Part shown: in pieces, positions 28,473-36,067 of the stretch
Position numbering within the stretch: the first letter of the stretch is position 1
Layout: each line of letters begins with the position of its first letter
Assembly (NCBI RefSeq): GCF_004006235.1
Contig: NZ_CP034753.1
Coordinates: forward strand, 3,720,001 to 3,784,000
DNA: 64,000 bases
Reading direction: 5' to 3'
From: Agromyces sp. LHK192
Lineage (GTDB): Bacteria; Actinomycetota; Actinomycetes; Actinomycetales; Microbacteriaceae
Translations under genes and position numbers: made by a program
The notes under the pieces: generated by a model
What the model was told of the DNA's origin: nothing
What the model saw: only the letters and a program-made list of their open reading frames with translations
Databases searched by the model: none

Positions 28473-28801
28473 ACGGGCAGGCGGTCGCGCCGCCGCCGTC
28501 CGGCGATGGATGCGTCGAGTGCCTCGACCGCGACGGGTGGTGGGTGCACCTGCGACGCTGCGTCGAGTGCGGACACGTCGGATGCTGCGATTCCTCGCCC
28601 ATGCGCCATGCGCGGGCGCATGCCGCGGAGGCGGGGCATCCGGTCGCGACCTCGTTCGAGCCGGGCGAGGACTGGTTCTGGGACTACGTCGAGGAGGTTC
28701 CCGCCCCGCCGGTTCCGTTGTCGCCGCCGCGATCGCGCCCCGCGGACCAGGCGGTTCCCGGCGGTGATCCGCCGCCGAACTGGCGCGAGCTCATCCATTG
28801 A
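28469..28801 (+). CDS. UBP-type zinc-finger protein
   Basis: A 110-residue protein. Residues about 15-60 carry the ubiquitin-protease-type zinc finger: CVECL, a Trp-rich stretch, CVECGHVGCCDSS, then HARAHAAEAGHPV, giving the expected Cys/His ligand set. The rest is Pro-rich and ends PPNWRELIH. In eukaryotes this domain binds the ubiquitin C-terminus; actinobacterial copies are small and of unknown partner. Its ATG overlaps the stop of the cNMP/FAD oxidoreductase (ATGA), so the two proteins are made together and probably work together, with the zinc finger serving as a small accessory or partner-recognition domain. Confidence 0.88.
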   Translation: MNGQAVAPPPSGDGCVECLDRDGWWVHLRRCVECGHVGCCDSSPMRHARAHAAEAGHPVATSFEPGEDWFWDYVEEVPAPPVPLSPPRSRPADQAVPGGDPPPNWRELIH

Positions 28802-28803
28802 GC

Positions 28804-28823
28804 CCGGCTCGGAAGTGAGCCGG
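28804..28823 (+). terminator. Hairpin after the oxidoreductase/UBP pair
   Basis: CCGGCTC-GGAAGT-GAGCCGG is a perfect 7-bp stem starting 2 bases after the UBP stop. No T tract. The following 130 bases to the mini-ORF hold no other gene that I can see. Confidence 0.45.
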
Positions 28824-28954
28824 CCGCCCCGGACGTGATCCGCCCGGCTCGGACCGCCCGCCTCAGGGCTGCCCCGGATGCCCGTCCGGGTCGCTCAGGT
28901 CAGGCTGATGGTCCGGCCGCGGTACGGTCCGCCGGCCCGTCGACGGGAGGACCC

Positions 28955-28999
28955 ATGCACGCGCCGATCCCCGCAGCCGTCAGCGGTACGGCCGCATGA
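28955..28999 (+). CDS. 14-residue mini-ORF coupled to the ATP-grasp gene
   Basis: ATG 28955 opens a 14-codon frame (MHAPIPAAVSGTAA) whose TGA overlaps the ATG of the ATP-grasp gene (ATGA). GGGAGG lies 4 bases before the ATG, a better ribosome site than any the ligase gene has of its own, and TACGGT (28923-28928) could be the -10. It may be a translational leader that couples ribosomes into the ligase gene, or a tiny peptide. It has no Asp, Glu or Lys side chains that a graspetide-type ligase would join, which argues against a classical precursor. Confidence 0.45.
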   Translation: MHAPIPAAVSGTAA

Positions 29000-30051
29000 T
29001 CCTGATCGCCGCGAGCCGCGACGACGCCCACGCCGCAGCGGTCGCCGACCGACTGCTGACCCTGCGGCGACGCGTGATCCGACTCGACCCGGCCGAGCTC
29101 ACCGAGTCGTCGTCGCTCGAGCTATCGTTCGGCGGCGGGCACCACCCCGAACTCCTGCTCCACTCGCACCGCGACTCCGATACGGCGGGCGACATCGACC
29201 TCGCCCGCGCGAGCGTCGGATGGTGGCGGCAGCGCAGCGGGCGCCCGTCTCCGTCGGTCGGCGGCGAGCGCGCCCGGGCGGAGTCGTTCGCGGTCGCGGA
29301 AGGGGTCATCGCCTCGCTGGCGTTGGACTGGCTGAATCCGCCCGCGGCGGACAGCGCCGCCAACCATGCGGTGCTGCAGTGGACGATCGCCGCCGAACTC
29401 GGCTTCGCCCTCCCCCGGACGATCGTGACGCGGAACCCCGACCGGGCGCGCTCCTTCGCCGACGGACTCCCCGGGCGATCGCTGGTGACCAAGTCGCTCC
29501 GCCCGCACGGCGACGGCGCGGAGGAGATCCGCCGCCTCGACCCCGGCGATGACGACGCGTTCGAGCACGTGCGTGCGGCGCCGACCCTGATCCAGGAGTA
29601 CGTCGAGGGGGTCGACCTCCGCGTCGTCGTCGTCGGCGAGCAGGCGTTCGCCGTCCGGATCGAACCGCCCCTCGACCCGATCGACATCCTGCTGCCCTGG
29701 GATCTCCGTCGTGGCGCGGGGACCCCGCGCGTGACCGCGGTCGCCCTGCCGGGCCGCCTCGACGAGGCGCTCGTCGGATTCGTGCAGCGGCTCGGCCTCG
29801 GCCACGCCACGATCGACCTCCGCCGGACCGACGACGACCGACACGTCGTCCTCGACCTGGACCCGTCGGGGGCGTGGTTGTTCATCGAGCGTGCGACCGG
29901 GCTCCCGATCACCGACGCCGTCGCGGGCCGCCTCGCGGAGCGCGACCAGGACCCGCTCCTGCATCCGTCGGCGGCGGCGTTCACGGCCTCGTCATCGTCG
30001 CGCCCTACGCTTGGAGGATGGGACACCGCAACGAGGTCGAGTGCTGGCTGA
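28996..30051 (+). CDS. ATP-grasp protein, MvdD/RimK-like
   Basis: A 351-residue protein with a pre-ATP-grasp domain (ILIAASRDDAHAAAVADRLL; then ASVGWWRQR, the WWR-type motif seen in MvdC/MvdD/TgmB) and an ATP-grasp domain (FALPRTIVTRNPDRARSFA, LVTKSLRPHGD with the nucleotide Lys, TLIQEYVEGVDLRVVVVG, and a C-terminal DLDPSGAWLFIERATG metal site). Relatives ligate side chains in graspetide RiPPs or amino acids to peptide ends. No recognisable precursor gene is next to it, so it is an orphan. Its ATG overlaps the mini-ORF stop. Its last 34 bases overlap the NagD gene in another frame, and the NagD promoter lies inside it. Confidence 0.8.
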   Translation: MILIAASRDDAHAAAVADRLLTLRRRVIRLDPAELTESSSLELSFGGGHHPELLLHSHRDSDTAGDIDLARASVGWWRQRSGRPSPSVGGERARAESFAVAEGVIASLALDWLNPPAADSAANHAVLQWTIAAELGFALPRTIVTRNPDRARSFADGLPGRSLVTKSLRPHGDGAEEIRRLDPGDDDAFEHVRAAPTLIQEYVEGVDLRVVVVGEQAFAVRIEPPLDPIDILLPWDLRRGAGTPRVTAVALPGRLDEALVGFVQRLGLGHATIDLRRTDDDRHVVLDLDPSGAWLFIERATGLPITDAVAGRLAERDQDPLLHPSAAAFTASSSSRPTLGGWDTATRSSAG

Positions 30052-30815
30052 CCGACATGGACGGCGTGCTCGTCCATGAGAACCATGCGCTGCCCGGAGC
30101 GGCGGCCCTGCTCCAGCAGTGGGAGGACTCCGGCACGCCCTACCTGGTGCTGACGAACAACTCGATCTTCACCGCCCGCGACCTGTCGGCGCGGCTGCGC
30201 GCGTCGGGTCTCAACGTGCCCGAAGACCGCATCTGGACCTCCGCGCTCGCGACGGCCGACTTCCTCCGCCAACAGGTGCCCGGCGGCTCGGCGTTCGTCA
30301 TCGGCGAGGCGGGCATCCTCACCGCGCTGCACGACGCCGGCTACATCATGACCGAGACCGACCCCGACTTCGTGGTGGTCGGCGAGACCCGGAACTACTC
30401 GTTCGACGCGATCACGAAGGCGATCCGGTTGATCGGCGCGGGCGCCCGGTTCATCGTCACGAATCCGGATGCCACGGGCCCCTCGGCCGACGGCCCGCTT
30501 CCGGCCACGGGAGCGATCGCGGCCCTGATCACCAAGGCCACCGGCAAGGAGCCGTACGTCGTCGGCAAGCCGAACCCCATGATGTTCCGCTCGGCGCTCA
30601 ACAAGATCGGTGCGCACTCCGAGAACACCGCGATGATCGGCGACCGCATGGACACCGACATCGTCGCCGGCATCGAGGCGGGCCTGCACACGGTGCTCGT
30701 GCTCACCGGCATCAGCGACCAGCGAGAGATCGAGCGCTATCCGTTCCGCCCCGACGAGGTGCTGCAGGGGGTCTTCGAACTCCTCGACGAGGAGCCGGGC
30801 GAGAGCGACCTGTAG
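30018..30815 (+). CDS. HAD-superfamily phosphatase, NagD-type (class IIA)
   Basis: A 265-residue HAD hydrolase. Motif I is CWLTDMDGVLVHENHALPGA (nucleophile DxD near residues 13-15), motif II LVLTNNS near 43-49, motif III VGKPNPMMF near 186, and motif IV MIGDRMDTDIVAGIEAG near 209. The inserted cap between motifs II and III marks the class IIA NagD/Araf group, which dephosphorylates small sugar or nucleotide phosphates. ATG 30018 follows TACGCT (30006-30011) by 6 bases, so its own leaderless transcript begins within the end of the ATP-grasp gene. GGAGG touches the ATG directly, too close to serve as a normal ribosome site. Confidence 0.94.
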   Translation: MGHRNEVECWLTDMDGVLVHENHALPGAAALLQQWEDSGTPYLVLTNNSIFTARDLSARLRASGLNVPEDRIWTSALATADFLRQQVPGGSAFVIGEAGILTALHDAGYIMTETDPDFVVVGETRNYSFDAITKAIRLIGAGARFIVTNPDATGPSADGPLPATGAIAALITKATGKEPYVVGKPNPMMFRSALNKIGAHSENTAMIGDRMDTDIVAGIEAGLHTVLVLTGISDQREIERYPFRPDEVLQGVFELLDEEPGESDL

Positions 30816-30831
30816 GGCGGTACCCCGCGCG

Positions 30832-30868
30832 TCAGGCGGTCCGGAGCATCAGGCGGTCCGGAGCATCA
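30832..30868 (-). repeat. 17-bp tandem duplication carrying the NUDIX stop codon
   Basis: TCAGGCGGTCCGGAGCA occurs at 30832-30848 and 30849-30865, followed by the start of a third copy (TCAG) at the NUDIX stop (30866-30868). On the minus strand, TGA therefore recurs at 17 and 34 bases after the true stop. Confidence 0.85.
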
Positions 30869-31588
30869 GATGTTCCGCAGCTCGTACTCCCGGCTGCGAT
30901 CCCACGGTTCGGTCCAGCCGAGCGCGTCGAACACCTCGTCGAGGATGCGGCCGGTGAACCCCCACACCAGGTGCTCGACACCGGCGACCGTGACGAGCCA
31001 TCCCGGTCCGCGCCACTCGTGGCCGTCGCGGCGGATGACGGTCATGACGCGGTTGCCCGGGTCGAGCAGGTCGGCGACCGGCGTACGGAACACGTGCGAC
31101 GACTCGGCGAGGTCGACGACCCCGACGGGCGACTGTTCCGCCCACCAGCCGAGCACCGGGGTCACCCGGTGGCCCGAGAAGGGCATCGGCAGGCCGCGCA
31201 GCTCGCCCAGCACCTCGACCCCCGTCGGATCGAGCCCGGTCTCCTCTCGGGCCTCGCGCAGGGCGGCCGCGACGGAGTCGACGTCGCCCGGGTCGACCCG
31301 GCCGCCGGGGAACGCGACCTGGCCGGCGTGCGAGCGCAGCGTCGCGGCCCGCTCGAGAAGGAGCACGTCGAGGTCGCGGGACACGGCCGACGCCTGCGCC
31401 GTGTGGTCGGACGGGCGGCCGTCGAGCACGCCGAACAGGATGAGCACGGCGGCCTCGCGAGCCGGCTCGAGCTCGGGACCGGTGGGCTCGGCAGCCCAAT
31501 CGCGGAACAGCGTCGGATGCCCGATGAGCGCGGCGAGTTCGTCGCGCGCGAAGCGCCCGTCGTGCGCCGAACGCTGTCCGTGCGTCAT
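30866..31588 (-). CDS. NUDIX hydrolase, CoA pyrophosphatase-like
   Basis: A 240-residue NUDIX protein. The Nudix box reads GGRVDPGDVDSVAAALREAR then EETGLD, near residues 93-118, preceded by RSHAGQVAFPGG, the UPF0035/NudL signature for coenzyme A diphosphatases. It hydrolyses CoA or related dinucleotides to phosphopantetheine and ADP by family analogy. The N-terminal 40 residues and a C-terminal WGFTGRILDEVF are typical. ATG 31588 overlaps the stop of the GNAT gene (ATGA), so the pair is one transcript. The 3' end carries two extra stop-bearing 17-bp tandem copies. Confidence 0.92.
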   Translation of the reverse strand: MTHGQRSAHDGRFARDELAALIGHPTLFRDWAAEPTGPELEPAREAAVLILFGVLDGRPSDHTAQASAVSRDLDVLLLERAATLRSHAGQVAFPGGRVDPGDVDSVAAALREAREETGLDPTGVEVLGELRGLPMPFSGHRVTPVLGWWAEQSPVGVVDLAESSHVFRTPVADLLDPGNRVMTVIRRDGHEWRGPGWLVTVAGVEHLVWGFTGRILDEVFDALGWTEPWDRSREYELRNI

Positions 31589-32151
31589 CCCGCCGCGATC
31601 CCGGCTCGCGCCGTCGCCGGTGCGACGTCGATCCCGTACGCGAGGATGACGATGCGAACGCCGTCGGACCGATCGAACGCGAAGTCGCGCTCGGGAATCC
31701 GCTCGAATCCCATCCGCTCGTAGAGCCGCTGCGCACCGCGCATCTGGGTGCCGGTGTTGAGCACGACGCGACGGAGGCCGCGCTCCGCGGCGAGCGCGAG
31801 CACGTGCCGGACCATCGCCTCGCCGACGCCGCGTCCGCGAGCGGAGCCGGCGACGCCGAGGAACCGGAAGTCGAGCTCGTCGTCGTGGACCGCGACACCC
31901 GACAGGCGAACGCCCTCGCGCGGCGTGGTCACCGTGCCGAGCAGTTCGCCGGTCACGACGTTCTCGGCGACCCAGACCTCGTGCTCGCCGTCGCGATCGC
32001 CGACGGCCTCAATCTCGTCCAGGTACTCGGGCGCGAGCCGGTAGTCGGCCGCGTAGGCGTCTCTCGCCAGGCGACCGACGGATTCGACCTCTTCGGCGCG
32101 GAGGCGGCGGATCAGCAGGGGCGCTGCGGCCCGTTCGGCGGTCGTGGTCAC
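31585..32151 (-). CDS. GNAT-family N-acetyltransferase
   Basis: A 188-residue GCN5-related acetyltransferase. The acetyl-CoA loop is FLGVAGSARGRGVGEAMVRHVL (near residues 100-120, the R/Q-x-x-G-x-G/A pattern), followed by GLRRVVLNTGTQMRGAQRLY and ERMGFERI. The acceptor is unknown. GTG 32151 is preferred because TATCGT (minus-strand 32158-32163) ends 6 bases before it, indicating a leaderless mRNA; an ATG at 32181 would lie upstream of the predicted transcription start. It overlaps the NUDIX gene downstream by 4 bases. It is divergent from the sulfurtransferase gene. Confidence 0.9.
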   Translation of the reverse strand: MTTTAERAAAPLLIRRLRAEEVESVGRLARDAYAADYRLAPEYLDEIEAVGDRDGEHEVWVAENVVTGELLGTVTTPREGVRLSGVAVHDDELDFRFLGVAGSARGRGVGEAMVRHVLALAAERGLRRVVLNTGTQMRGAQRLYERMGFERIPERDFAFDRSDGVRIVILAYGIDVAPATARAGIAAG

Positions 32152-32266
32152 CGATCCACGATACGCCGGTTCCCTGAGCACCGGCCCGGTTCACGCCGCA
32201 GCGGGCGGTTACGGCCTGTTGCGCCCGGCCTGTTCTCCGCGGATGCCCGGGCGTAGCGTGCCCGGC

Positions 32267-33136
32267 ATGACCTCGCTCGAACTCCCCTCCGCACTCGTCT
32301 CGGCCGACTGGGTCGCCGAGCACCTCGGCGACGAGCGGCTCGTCGTGGTGGACGCGACGGTGATCGGCTCGCAGACCGAGGCCGGGTTCCGCTGGCTCTC
32401 GGGCCTCGACGCCTACCTGGTCGACGGCCATGTGCCCGGCGCGGTCTTCGCCGACCTGATCGAGTCGTTCAGCGACCCCGACGGTCGCTTCTCGTTCGCC
32501 CGCCCCGACCTCGATCGGCTGCGGGATGCCGCGACCGAGCTCGGCATCGACGACTCTCGCACGGTCGTGGTCTACGACGCATCCCTGGGCCAGTGGGCGA
32601 CACGCCTCTGGTGGCTGCTGCAGTCGGCCGGGTTCCCGCACGTCGCGGTCCTCGACGGCGGTCTCGCACGCTGGGTCGCCGACGGCCGCGCACTCGAGAC
32701 CGGTTACGAGGCTCCGTCGCCCGCCGGCCCCCTGACCCTCATCGAGCAGTCGGGGTGGTGGGCCGACGGCGACGAGGTGCGGCGCATCGTCGACGGTGAA
32801 GCGGATGCCTCGCTCGTGTGCGCGCTGCCCCGCAGCGACTTCGCCGGCGAGACCGGCCGCTTCTCGCGCCGGGGGCACATCCCCGGCAGCGTCAGCGTGC
32901 CGGTCTCCTCGGTCGTCGACCGGGAGACGAAGCGGTTCGTCGACGACGAGGCGCGCGACTCCGCCGTCTCCGAGGTCGGCGACGGCCGCGTCGTGCTCTA
33001 CTGCGGTGCGGGCATCGCCGCCACCGGAACCGGCTTCGTCCTCCGTCAGGCGGGCCGATCGGATGTCGCGGTGTACGACGGATCGCTCGACGAGTGGAGC
33101 GCCGACCCGACCGCGCCGCTGGTCACGCTCGCGTGA
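32267..33136 (+). CDS. sseA: Two-domain sulfurtransferase (rhodanese type)
   Basis: A 289-residue protein with two rhodanese domains. The N-terminal one is catalytically silent (LVVVDATVIGSQTEAGFRWL; HVPGAVFADLIESFSDPDG, with the loop at VVVYDASLGQWATRLWWLLQ lacking Cys). The C-terminal one is active, with the cysteine in VVLYCGAGIAATGTGFVL near residue 245. The CGAGIAA loop lies between thiosulfate (CRxG) and 3-mercaptopyruvate (CGSG) types, so donor preference is uncertain. ATG 32267 follows TAGCGT (32254-32259) by 7 bases, a leaderless arrangement. It converges on a second, single-domain rhodanese gene. The symbol is by family similarity only. Confidence 0.86.
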   Translation: MTSLELPSALVSADWVAEHLGDERLVVVDATVIGSQTEAGFRWLSGLDAYLVDGHVPGAVFADLIESFSDPDGRFSFARPDLDRLRDAATELGIDDSRTVVVYDASLGQWATRLWWLLQSAGFPHVAVLDGGLARWVADGRALETGYEAPSPAGPLTLIEQSGWWADGDEVRRIVDGEADASLVCALPRSDFAGETGRFSRRGHIPGSVSVPVSSVVDRETKRFVDDEARDSAVSEVGDGRVVLYCGAGIAATGTGFVLRQAGRSDVAVYDGSLDEWSADPTAPLVTLA

Positions 33137-33169
33137 CCGGGCAGCCCTCCCGACGGCTGCGCGCCCGGG
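33137..33169. terminator. Possible bidirectional hairpin between the two rhodanese genes
   Basis: GCAGCC (33141-33146) pairs with GGCTGC (33155-33160), extended outward by an imperfect CCGGG/CCCGG pairing. It fills the short gap between the convergent stops. No T tract, so only a weak candidate. Confidence 0.3.
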
Positions 33170-33676
33170 TCAGCAGGCGCAGCTGATCGGCTGCGCCGCG
33201 AGTTCGCCGCGCGGCAGCACGGCGGTCGACACGTTGGTGAGCGGGTCGGGCGTCGCCTGCCCCACCACGCCGTCGGCCTCGATCGGGAACCCCTCCCGAG
33301 CCCAGTACTCGAAGCCGCCGATCATCTCCTTGACCGGGTGGCCGAGCAGGGCGAACTCGAGCGCCGCGCGCGTCGCCCCGTTGCATCCCGGTCCCCAGCA
33401 GTAGACGACGACCGGGGTACCGGGTTCGACGATCGCTGCGGCCCCGTCGCCGATGCGTCGGGTCGGCAGGTTCACGGCCCCGGGCACGTGGCCCTGCGCC
33501 CAGGCGGCGTCGCTGCGCGTATCGATCAGCGCGAATCCGGCGTCGCCGGACTGCAGCGCGGCATACACGTCCGAGACATCCGATTCGAACCCGAGCCGGC
33601 CGCGGAAATGCGCGATCGCGTCCTCGGCGGTGGCGACGTGCTCGAACAGGGGGCTGGCGGTGCGGACCTCGGTCAT
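33170..33676 (-). CDS. Single-domain rhodanese-like protein
   Basis: A 168-residue protein. A helical lead segment (AEDAIAHFRGRLGFESDVSD) is followed by the rhodanese fold: FALIDTRSDAAWAQGHVPGA near residue 48, then the active-site loop VVYCWGPGCNGATRAALEF with the catalytic Cys near residue 94 and a second Cys in the loop. It ends with an unusual Cys-x-Cys (QPISCAC), which could bind a metal or join a persulfide relay. ATG 33676; CAGGGT ends 6 bases before it, a weak leaderless -10. It converges on the two-domain sulfurtransferase, but no shared transcript is possible. Confidence 0.88.
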   Translation of the reverse strand: MTEVRTASPLFEHVATAEDAIAHFRGRLGFESDVSDVYAALQSGDAGFALIDTRSDAAWAQGHVPGAVNLPTRRIGDGAAAIVEPGTPVVVYCWGPGCNGATRAALEFALLGHPVKEMIGGFEYWAREGFPIEADGVVGQATPDPLTNVSTAVLPRGELAAQPISCAC

Positions 33677-33777
33677 ACGACCACCCTGCATCCCCGTCCC
33701 GGATTCCGGCGGTCCGCATCCGGTCACCCGTCGGCGAGATCGCGCCATTCGGTGGCCGGTGGGCCGCTGCCGGCGCT

Positions 33778-35061
33778 TCACTCCCCGGCGAGGAACTCCG
33801 CGACGGCGCGCCCGAGGCCGACGAGGTCATCGACGTGCGCGAGCTCGCGCGCCGAGTGCATCGACAGCAGCGGCACGCCGACGTCGACGGTGCGGATGCC
33901 GAGCCGCGTCGCCGAGATCGGCCCGATCGTCGACCCGCACGGCACGGTGTTGTTCGAGACGAACGGTTGCGTCGCGGTTCCCGCGCGGCGGCACACGGCC
34001 TCCCACATCGCCGACCCGACCGCGTCGCTCGCGTAGCGCTGGTTCGCGTTCAGCTTGAGCAGCACGCCCTCGCCGAACAGGGGACGCGTCGCCGGGTCGT
34101 GCTTCTCGGGGTAGTTCGGGTGCACGGCGTGGCCGGCGTCGGCCGACACGATCCACGAGCCGGCGATCGCTTGACGCCGCTCGTCGTCGCTCGCGCCGAG
34201 CGCCGACGAGATGCGGCCGAGCACGTCCTCGAGGAAGGGGCCGGCCGCGCCCGATCGCGAGGCCGACCCGAGCTCCTCGTGGTCGAACGCGGCGAGCACG
34301 CTGACGTGCCCGGCGCGCTCCCACGCCGCGTCGGCGGCGGCCTCGATGCCGACGAGCCCGGCGAACACGGAGGTCAGGTTGTCGAGCCGGCCCGAGGCGA
34401 AGAACGCGTCGTCGCGACCGAACCGCTCGGGCGCGGTCGTCGGTGCGGTCAGCACGTCGAAGCCGGCGATGTCGGCGGCGTCGATGCCCGCGTCCGCGGC
34501 GAGCAGTTCGAGCACGTCGCCGCCCTCGCCGGCGGCCCAGATCGGCTGCACGTGCCGCTGCCGGTCGAGGGTCAGCGCCTTGTTGGCCTCACGGTCGAGG
34601 TGGACGGCGAGCTGCGGGATGCGCAGCATCGCGCCGGTGCGCACGAGGTGCTCGTCGCCGCCGATCGTCACGATCCGGCCGGCGAGCTCGAGCTCGCGGT
34701 CGAGCCAGGAGTTCAGCAACGGGCCGCCGTACACTTCAACACTCGCCTGGCTGAACCCGGCGGCCTCGGTCGTCGTCGTCGGCTTCAGCTTGAACCCCGG
34801 CGAGTCGGTGTGCGCACCGAGGATGCGGAACGGCGCGGTCGCGCTCGCGGCCGGCGGCTGGACCCAGGCGATCACGGCGCCGTCGCGCACGACCACCCGG
34901 CGTCCCGGGCCGGTCGGCCAGGCATCCCGCTCGTCCAGTCGTTCGAAACCCGCCGACTCGAGGCGACGGGCCACCGCCTCGGCGGCGTGGTACGAGGAGG
35001 GCGAGGCCTGGATGAACTCCGAGAAGTCGGAGACGTACGCGTCGGTCGAGGTCACGGGCAT
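33778..35061 (-). CDS. M18-family aminopeptidase
   Basis: A 427-residue dinuclear zinc aminopeptidase of the M18 (aspartyl aminopeptidase) family. Metal and catalytic positions are visible: ILGAHTDSPGFKLKP near residue 81, SGRLDNLTSVFAGL near 236, FDHEELGSASRSGA near 268, DAGHAVHPNYPEKH near 319 and LLSMHSARELAHVDD near the end. It trims acidic or neutral N-terminal residues and is expected to form dodecamers in the cytoplasm. ATG 35061 is preceded by TAGGGT (minus-strand 35069-35074) at 7 bases, so it is leaderless; that -10 box contains the stop codon of the upstream J-domain gene. Confidence 0.94.
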   Translation of the reverse strand: MPVTSTDAYVSDFSEFIQASPSSYHAAEAVARRLESAGFERLDERDAWPTGPGRRVVVRDGAVIAWVQPPAASATAPFRILGAHTDSPGFKLKPTTTTEAAGFSQASVEVYGGPLLNSWLDRELELAGRIVTIGGDEHLVRTGAMLRIPQLAVHLDREANKALTLDRQRHVQPIWAAGEGGDVLELLAADAGIDAADIAGFDVLTAPTTAPERFGRDDAFFASGRLDNLTSVFAGLVGIEAAADAAWERAGHVSVLAAFDHEELGSASRSGAAGPFLEDVLGRISSALGASDDERRQAIAGSWIVSADAGHAVHPNYPEKHDPATRPLFGEGVLLKLNANQRYASDAVGSAMWEAVCRRAGTATQPFVSNNTVPCGSTIGPISATRLGIRTVDVGVPLLSMHSARELAHVDDLVGLGRAVAEFLAGE

Positions 35062-35071
35062 GGAAACGACC

Positions 35072-36007
35072 CTATGCGAAGCGCACGGCGGCCTGCAGGC
35101 GCGCCCGCACCTCCATGACCTCGGTGCCGCCGATGTGCGCACTGCCGGGGAGGCCCTCGCGGATCGCGCTGACCAGTCGAGATCGGCGCACCAGCGCCAC
35201 GGTCGCCCCGCGCAGGCTGCCCCCGACCTGCAACGGCTCGACGGCGTGCTCGTCGGGGACGACGACCACGAGCGCGGTCGGCTTCACCCGGGCCGCGCGG
35301 CCGATCGCCTTCGCCCTCGCCCCGAGCGCCCGGAACGGCCGCTCGCCGTCGAGCCCCTCGCCGATCAGCTCGCCGCGCTTGAAGGCGACCGGCGCACCCC
35401 AGTCCTCGGACTGGATCGCGAACAGGCCCGTCGGCCCGAGCACGAGATGGTCGAGTTTCGGGGGCAGGCCCGGGCCCGCGGCATCCGTCGCGAGGTCGTG
35501 CCAGATCGTGTAGGCGATGCCGAGGTTCGGCAGCGCCCGCGCGGTGGCCTCCTCGGCGATGGCGTCGGCGAGGAGGTGGCGCAGGTGCCTCGGTGCGCTG
35601 CGCACGAGCGCCGGGTCGTAGGGGTCGTCGAGCTCGACGCCGCGGCCGACCCACTCCCGGACGAGTTCGAGGTAGCGCCCGCGCGAGAGCCCGCCGGGAT
35701 GACCGTGCGATCGCGCGAGCGGTCGCGAGTCGCGGCGCGGCCGGGGCGGCGGCGGGGCCCACGCGGCGCTCGTCGCATCCGCGGCGGCGGCTCCGCCACG
35801 TCCGCGGTCGAACGCGGCGCGCGCGTCCGGGGTGCCGACGAGCACCCAGGCGCGCTGCACCGCGTGGAACTCCGTGGTGCTGCCGCCGGTGTCCGGGTGC
35901 GCCCGGCGCAGCGCGCGGCGGTACGCGACGCGGAGCGCGGCGTCGTCGGCGTCGAACGGGACGCCGAGGATCTCGTACGGTGACGCGGAGAGCGGACTGT
36001 CGGGCAT
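35072..36007 (-). CDS. J-domain/NERD-like fusion protein
   Basis: A 311-residue two-domain protein. Residues about 8-60 are a DnaJ J-domain (SPYEILGVPFDADDAALRVA, RALRRAHPDTGGS with the HPD tripeptide that stimulates DnaK). After a Pro/Arg-rich linker, residues about 160-260 resemble a nuclease-related domain (NERD): LPPKLDHLVLGPTGLFAIQSED then WGAPV. The NERD catalytic Lys seen in ExTKxW is replaced here by Glu (IQSEDW), so nuclease activity is doubtful. ATG 36007 is chosen over one at 36031, which lies almost on top of a -10-like TAGTCT (36033-36038). The combination suggests a chaperone partner with a nucleic-acid-binding or degraded nuclease module. Confidence 0.72.
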   Translation of the reverse strand: MPDSPLSASPYEILGVPFDADDAALRVAYRRALRRAHPDTGGSTTEFHAVQRAWVLVGTPDARAAFDRGRGGAAAADATSAAWAPPPPRPRRDSRPLARSHGHPGGLSRGRYLELVREWVGRGVELDDPYDPALVRSAPRHLRHLLADAIAEEATARALPNLGIAYTIWHDLATDAAGPGLPPKLDHLVLGPTGLFAIQSEDWGAPVAFKRGELIGEGLDGERPFRALGARAKAIGRAARVKPTALVVVVPDEHAVEPLQVGGSLRGATVALVRRSRLVSAIREGLPGSAHIGGTEVMEVRARLQAAVRFA

Positions 36008-36067
36008 GGGCTCGCTTTCGGGATGCCCCACGAGACTACCCGCGCGACGCCGGGGGTATGCCCGGAA

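Noticed and set aside
28955..28999. Mini-ORF as a classical graspetide precursor
   Set aside because: The 14-residue peptide has no Asp, Glu or Lys and only one Ser and one Thr. Reported instead as a possible translational leader.
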